From Desulfitobacterium_A nosdiversum (GTDB lineage: Bacteria; Bacillota; Desulfitobacteriia; Desulfitobacteriales; Desulfitobacteriaceae), in NCBI RefSeq assembly GCF_049860565.1, contig NZ_CP172056.1:1116001-1180000 (forward strand): 64,000 bases of DNA, in the 5' to 3' direction. Made by a program: the position numbers and the translations under genes. The notes beneath the pieces are model-generated. The model had not been told where the DNA came from, ran no database searches, and saw only the letters and a program-made list of their open reading frames with translations. Below, piece by piece: positions 60,605 through 64,000 of this stretch; the first letter of the stretch is position 1, and each line of letters opens with the position of its first letter.

Positions 60605-61620
60605 AAATAGTTATTACAGGTGGAGCAGGTTTTATAGGTGGAAATTTCCTTCATTATATGCTAAAAAAGTATCCGAACTATGAGATGATTTGCGTTGATA
60701 AGCTTACCTATGCAGGCAATATAGAAACTTTAGAAACAGTTATGAACAATCCTTATTTTAAGTTTATTAAAGCAGATATTGCAGATAGGACAGCAATTTA
60801 TAAAATATTTGAAGAAGAAAAGCCAGATATCATCGTAAATTTTGCGGCAGAGAGCCACGTTGATCGTTCAATAGAAGATCCATCGATTTTTTTACAGACA
60901 AATGTAATAGGTACACAAGTATTACTTGATGCCTGCAGAAAGTTTGGAATTGACCGCTATCATCAGGTATCTACTGATGAGGTTTATGGTGATCTGCCGC
61001 TGGATAAACCAGATTTATTTTTTACAGAGGAAACCCCAATTCATGCTTCTAGCCCTTACTCAGCAAGTAAGGCTAGTGCAGATTTATTGGTACAAGCCTA
61101 TTATAGAACCTTTGGAATTCCTGTGACTATCTCTCGTTGCTCGAACAACTATGGACCGTACCATTTTCCTGAAAAGCTTATACCTCTGATGATTGCCAAT
61201 GTTCTAAATGATAAACCTCTCCCGGTATATGGTACAGGAGAAAATGTTCGCGACTGGTTATATGTTGAAGATCACTGTATAGCCATTGACCTTATTATTC
61301 ATAAGGGTAAAATAGGTGAAATTTATAATATTGGAGGACATAATGAACGAAGCAACTTAGAGGTCGTTCAGACTATTATCACGGAACTAGGCAAGGGCGA
61401 GATTAGATATGTAGCAGATCGCGCCGGACATGATAAACGGTATGCCATTGATCCAACAAAAATATATAAAGAATTGGGTTGGATCCCCAAAACTAGTTTT
61501 GATGAAGGCATTAAGAAGACAATAAAATGGTATTTAGATAATAAATGTTGGTGGCAGAATATTATAAGTGGAGAGTATAAAGAATACTATAAAAAAATGT
61601 ACGAGGATAAATTAGCATAG
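60601..61620 (+). CDS. rmlB: dTDP-glucose 4,6-dehydratase
   Basis: Second step of dTDP-L-rhamnose synthesis, an NAD-dependent short-chain dehydrogenase-type enzyme of 339 residues. Visible are TGGAGFIGGNFLHYM (NAD binding), FAAESHVDRSIEDP, HQVSTDEVYGDLP with the catalytic Thr-Asp-Glu, YSASKASADLLV (YxxxK) and SNNYGPYHFPEKLIP. All catalytic residues are intact. It starts inside the last codons of rmlC and is followed by rmlD after 37 bases. Confidence 0.95.
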   Translation: MKIVITGGAGFIGGNFLHYMLKKYPNYEMICVDKLTYAGNIETLETVMNNPYFKFIKADIADRTAIYKIFEEEKPDIIVNFAAESHVDRSIEDPSIFLQTNVIGTQVLLDACRKFGIDRYHQVSTDEVYGDLPLDKPDLFFTEETPIHASSPYSASKASADLLVQAYYRTFGIPVTISRCSNNYGPYHFPEKLIPLMIANVLNDKPLPVYGTGENVRDWLYVEDHCIAIDLIIHKGKIGEIYNIGGHNERSNLEVVQTIITELGKGEIRYVADRAGHDKRYAIDPTKIYKELGWIPKTSFDEGIKKTIKWYLDNKCWWQNIISGEYKEYYKKMYEDKLA

Positions 61621-61657
61621 TAGATCTTTATTTAAACTTAGTTTAAAGGAAAATGAG

Positions 61658-62533
61658 ATGAAAATTTTAGTAACAGGTATCCGCGGTCAACTAGGCTATG
61701 ATGTATTGAAGGAATTACAATGTAGAAATATCATTTGTATTGGTGCAGGCCGTACGGAATTTGATATAACTGATTCAAGGCGAACACGGGACTTCATTAT
61801 GAGTTATGCGCCTGATGCTGTCATCCATTGTAGTGCTTATACTGCAGTAGATAAAGCTGAAGACGATGTGGAAACATGTATAAAGGTAAATGTGGAAGGC
61901 GTACGAAATATTGCTGTTTGTTGCAAAGAAATAAATGCAAAAATGGTCTATTTATCAAGTGATTACATTTTCAATGGGAAAGGTGATAGACCCTTTGAGG
62001 TAACAGATACTCCTGACCCGCTTAGTGTTTACGGCAGATCAAAGTTAGCAGGAGAAGAAGAAATAAGAAAGGTTTTAAGTCGATATTTTATAGTTCGTAT
62101 TTCTTGGGTATTTGGCATTAACGGAAATAATTTTATTAAAACGATGATGCGTTTAGGAAAAGACAGAAAAGAAGTTAACGTCGTTGATGATCAGGTTGGG
62201 TCACCGACCTATACAGCAGATTTAGCATCACTTTTGTGTGACATGATTGAAACAGAGAAATATGGTACCTATCATGCGACTAATGAAGGTTATTGCTCGT
62301 GGGCAGACCTGGCGGAGAAGACGTTTGAGATTGCAAATATGCAAGTTAAAGTCAATCACATTTTGACTGAAAAGTATCCTACCCGCGCAGCCAGACCCGA
62401 AAACTCAAGGTTAAGTAAAATAAGCTTAGATAATAATGGCTTTTCAAGATTGCCTGCTTGGGAAAGTGCAGTAGAACGATTTGTAAATGAACTAATGAGG
62501 GAAAAGCATGACAAAATATTTGGAGATATATAA
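61658..62533 (+). CDS. rmlD: dTDP-4-dehydrorhamnose reductase
   Basis: Last step of dTDP-L-rhamnose synthesis, reducing C4 of the keto sugar with NAD(P)H. The 291-residue protein shows TGIRGQLGYDVLKEL, VIHCSAYTAVDKAEDD, YLSSDYIFNGKGDRPF, and DPLSVYGRSKLAGEE with the catalytic Tyr and Lys. The block DDQVGSPTYTADLA is also typical. The ATG follows AAAGGAAAATGAG. The export permease starts 26 bases before its end, which ties sugar supply to export in a single transcript. Confidence 0.94.
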   Translation: MKILVTGIRGQLGYDVLKELQCRNIICIGAGRTEFDITDSRRTRDFIMSYAPDAVIHCSAYTAVDKAEDDVETCIKVNVEGVRNIAVCCKEINAKMVYLSSDYIFNGKGDRPFEVTDTPDPLSVYGRSKLAGEEEIRKVLSRYFIVRISWVFGINGNNFIKTMMRLGKDRKEVNVVDDQVGSPTYTADLASLLCDMIETEKYGTYHATNEGYCSWADLAEKTFEIANMQVKVNHILTEKYPTRAARPENSRLSKISLDNNGFSRLPAWESAVERFVNELMREKHDKIFGDI

Positions 62534-63284
62534 TAAATATAAGTTCTTACTGGCACAACTAGTAGGAAGAGATTTTAAAACAAAATATAAACGAAGTGTA
62601 TTAGGAGTTTTATGGAGCCTTTTGAATCCACTTCTTATTATGGTAGTACAATATATTGTATTTAGCGAACTATTTCGCTGGAATATTAATAATTTTGCGG
62701 TTTATCTCCTAAGCGGTACGGTAATGTTTAACTTCTTTTCGGAAGCAACCAGCCAAGCATTAACGTCAATTACAGGCAACGCTCAGCTTATAACCAAAGT
62801 ATATGTTCCATTATATATTTTTCCGATTTCTAAAGTATTGTCTACATGTATAAACTTAGGATTTTCACTCATCGCCTTATTAGCAATTGTACTGATACAA
62901 GGCCTATCCTTTAATATTTATTATTTATTTATACCATTTGGACTAGCATGTTTAATTGCTTTTTCCATAGGCCTAGGGTTGATTTTATCGTCTATGATGG
63001 TATATTTTCGGGACACCCAGTTCTTATATGGCGTAATCTTAACTTTATGGACGTATTTAACTCCTTTGTTTTATCCAGAAAGTATTATACCGGATAGATT
63101 TAAGCTATTTATCGAGCTTAACCCGATGTATTACTTTATACGTTATGTAAGGAGCATAATTTTAAACGGGAGTTTACCGACATTTAGCGATCATATGATT
63201 AGTTTAAGTTTTGCCATTATAACACTAATGCTGGGGTTATTTATCTTTAAAAAAAGCAAAAAAAACTTTATTTTGAATATTTAA
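62508..63284 (+). CDS. Polysaccharide ABC exporter, membrane subunit (Wzm/TagG-like)
   Basis: ABC-2-type permease of 258 residues with six hydrophobic segments. The N-terminal blocks LLAQLVGRDFKTKYKRSVLG and LWSLLNPLLIMVVQYIVF are typical of Wzm, RfbD and TagG proteins, which pass undecaprenyl-linked polymer across the membrane. The block LTPLFYPESIIPDRFKLF, followed by LNPMYYFIRYVRSI, also fits. It overlaps rmlD by 26 bases and is followed by its ATPase partner. Its presence shows that the second locus exports a polymer by the ABC route, unlike the first, which has a Wzx-like flippase. Confidence 0.93.
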   Translation: MTKYLEIYNKYKFLLAQLVGRDFKTKYKRSVLGVLWSLLNPLLIMVVQYIVFSELFRWNINNFAVYLLSGTVMFNFFSEATSQALTSITGNAQLITKVYVPLYIFPISKVLSTCINLGFSLIALLAIVLIQGLSFNIYYLFIPFGLACLIAFSIGLGLILSSMMVYFRDTQFLYGVILTLWTYLTPLFYPESIIPDRFKLFIELNPMYYFIRYVRSIILNGSLPTFSDHMISLSFAIITLMLGLFIFKKSKKNFILNI

Positions 63285-63324
63285 TTACTTCTAGAAGAAG
63301 GCACTATGAAAGGATATACAGTTC

Positions 63325-64000
63325 ATGATTCATATTAATCATGTTACCATGGATTATAGGATTCAAAAGGAACATATAAGAAGCTTTAAAGAATACTTAG
63401 TAAGTGCGCTGAAAGGAAAAGTGACTTATGAAAGTTTTCGAGCAATAGATGATATCGACCTATTTATAAAAAAAGGAGAGGTCTGTGGCATTATCGGTAG
63501 GAATGGTGCTGGAAAAAGCACTTTGCTGAAAATGATTGCCGGAGTCCTTACTCCAACTAAAGGAAACATTAAAATTGAAGGTACAATAGCACCAATGTTG
63601 GAACTGGGTGCGGGTTTTGATCATGATTTAACAGCAAGAGAAAATATTTATTTAAATGGCGCAATTCTAGGTTATTCAAGAAAGTTCTTAGAAAGTAAAT
63701 ATGATGAAATAGTTTCTTTTGCAGAGCTTGAAAATTTCATTGAAAATCCAGTGAGAACTTTCTCTTCAGGTATGATCATGCGCTTAGCCTTTTCTATTGC
63801 GACTTTAGTTGAGCCCGAGGTATTGATTATAGATGAGATCTTATCTGTTGGAGATGCTCATTTCCAGAAAAAAAGCGGCGATAGAATGAAGCAGCTAATA
63901 AATGGAGGGACAACTGTACTCATGGTATCACATTCCAATAATCAAATTAGGGAAATGTGCAGTCGAGTCATTTGGTTGGAGCATGGGAAGGTCATTATGG
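63325..64000 (+). CDS. Polysaccharide ABC exporter, ATP-binding subunit (Wzt/TagH-like), 5' part
   Basis: The ATG at 63325 follows GAAAGGA and opens a frame that runs to the window end without a stop, so about 225 residues are visible. Present are the Walker A motif IIGRNGAGKSTLLKMIAG, the family block MLELGAGFDHDLTARENI, the signature FSSGMIMRLAFSIA, and Walker B VLIIDEIL with the H-loop His in MVSHSNNQ. It begins 40 bases after the permease gene. Whether a C-terminal carbohydrate-binding domain, as in some Wzt proteins, is present cannot be seen here. Confidence 0.93.
   Translation, partial: MIHINHVTMDYRIQKEHIRSFKEYLVSALKGKVTYESFRAIDDIDLFIKKGEVCGIIGRNGAGKSTLLKMIAGVLTPTKGNIKIEGTIAPMLELGAGFDHDLTARENIYLNGAILGYSRKFLESKYDEIVSFAELENFIENPVRTFSSGMIMRLAFSIATLVEPEVLIIDEILSVGDAHFQKKSGDRMKQLINGGTTVLMVSHSNNQIREMCSRVIWLEHGKVIM

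Noticed and set aside
1..64000. tRNA, rRNA or CRISPR arrays
   Set aside because: No cloverleaf with a conserved T-loop, no rRNA blocks, and no regularly spaced short repeats were seen.

Overview
The window reads as a low-to-mid GC, Gram-positive-type member of the Firmicutes. The support is a D-alanylation (dlt) cluster, strong AGGAGG-type ribosome binding sites, frequent TTG/GTG starts, and an S-layer whose proteins are anchored by cell-wall-binding type 2 (CWB2) repeats. A Clostridia/Peptococcaceae organism such as a Desulfosporosinus or Desulfitobacterium relative fits best, but this is inferred from gene content, not from a marker gene. Nearly the whole window is devoted to the cell surface.

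Region 1 (1-5600): the end of galU, a long structured repeat, two small membrane-anchored proteins of unknown function, and a lytic-transglycosylase-like CWB2 protein whose signal peptide is out of frame with the rest. Region 2 (5700-25830): a large polysaccharide locus. A PglF/CapD-type dehydratase and a WbpA-WbpB-WbpE-WbpD set should make UDP-GlcNAc3NAcA. They are followed by Wzy-like polymerase/ligase proteins, a Wzx-like flippase, five glycosyltransferases, a C5-epimerase-like protein and an initiating sugar-phosphate transferase. Two more copies of the structured repeat sit inside this locus. Region 3 (25880-28090): a PIN/AbrB toxin-antitoxin pair with a perfect palindromic operator candidate and a DUF4143-type ATPase. 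Region 4 (28230-35770): a rearranged dlt cluster, dltC-dltD-dltX-dltA-dltB-dltD-dltD, with three DltD paralogues and a second type of structured repeat.

Region 5 (35850-43900) is accessory and scarred: a decayed CWB2 gene end, an ATPase with a palindrome over its promoter, a HEPN/MNT (type VII) toxin-antitoxin pair, a ParB-like gene next to a truncated IS4-family transposase, a duplicated ATPase fragment, and a DUF2442/DUF4160 pair with a frameshift. Region 6 (41000-54720, overlapping region 5) holds the CWB2 proteins: a surface protein, a GH18-type hydrolase, a subtilisin-type protease, an N-acetylmuramoyl-L-alanine amidase and the 1100-residue presumed S-layer protein, which has a long, apparently structured leader. 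Region 7 (54790-64000): a second polysaccharide locus with an O-antigen-ligase-like protein, a frameshifted WbaP-like initiating transferase, a family 2 glycosyltransferase, rmlA-rmlC-rmlB-rmlD for dTDP-L-rhamnose, and an ABC-type polysaccharide exporter whose ATPase runs off the end.

Taken together, the enzymes in regions 2 and 7 probably build wall polysaccharides, the dlt genes D-alanylate an anionic polymer, and the CWB2 proteins attach to the wall. CWB2 repeats bind a secondary wall polysaccharide in Clostridioides difficile, so one of the flanking loci may make their ligand here; that is inference. The most unusual content is the set of long structured repeats (three copies of about 570 bp and two copies of about 220-235 bp), which show paired, compensatory sequence changes in their hairpins.
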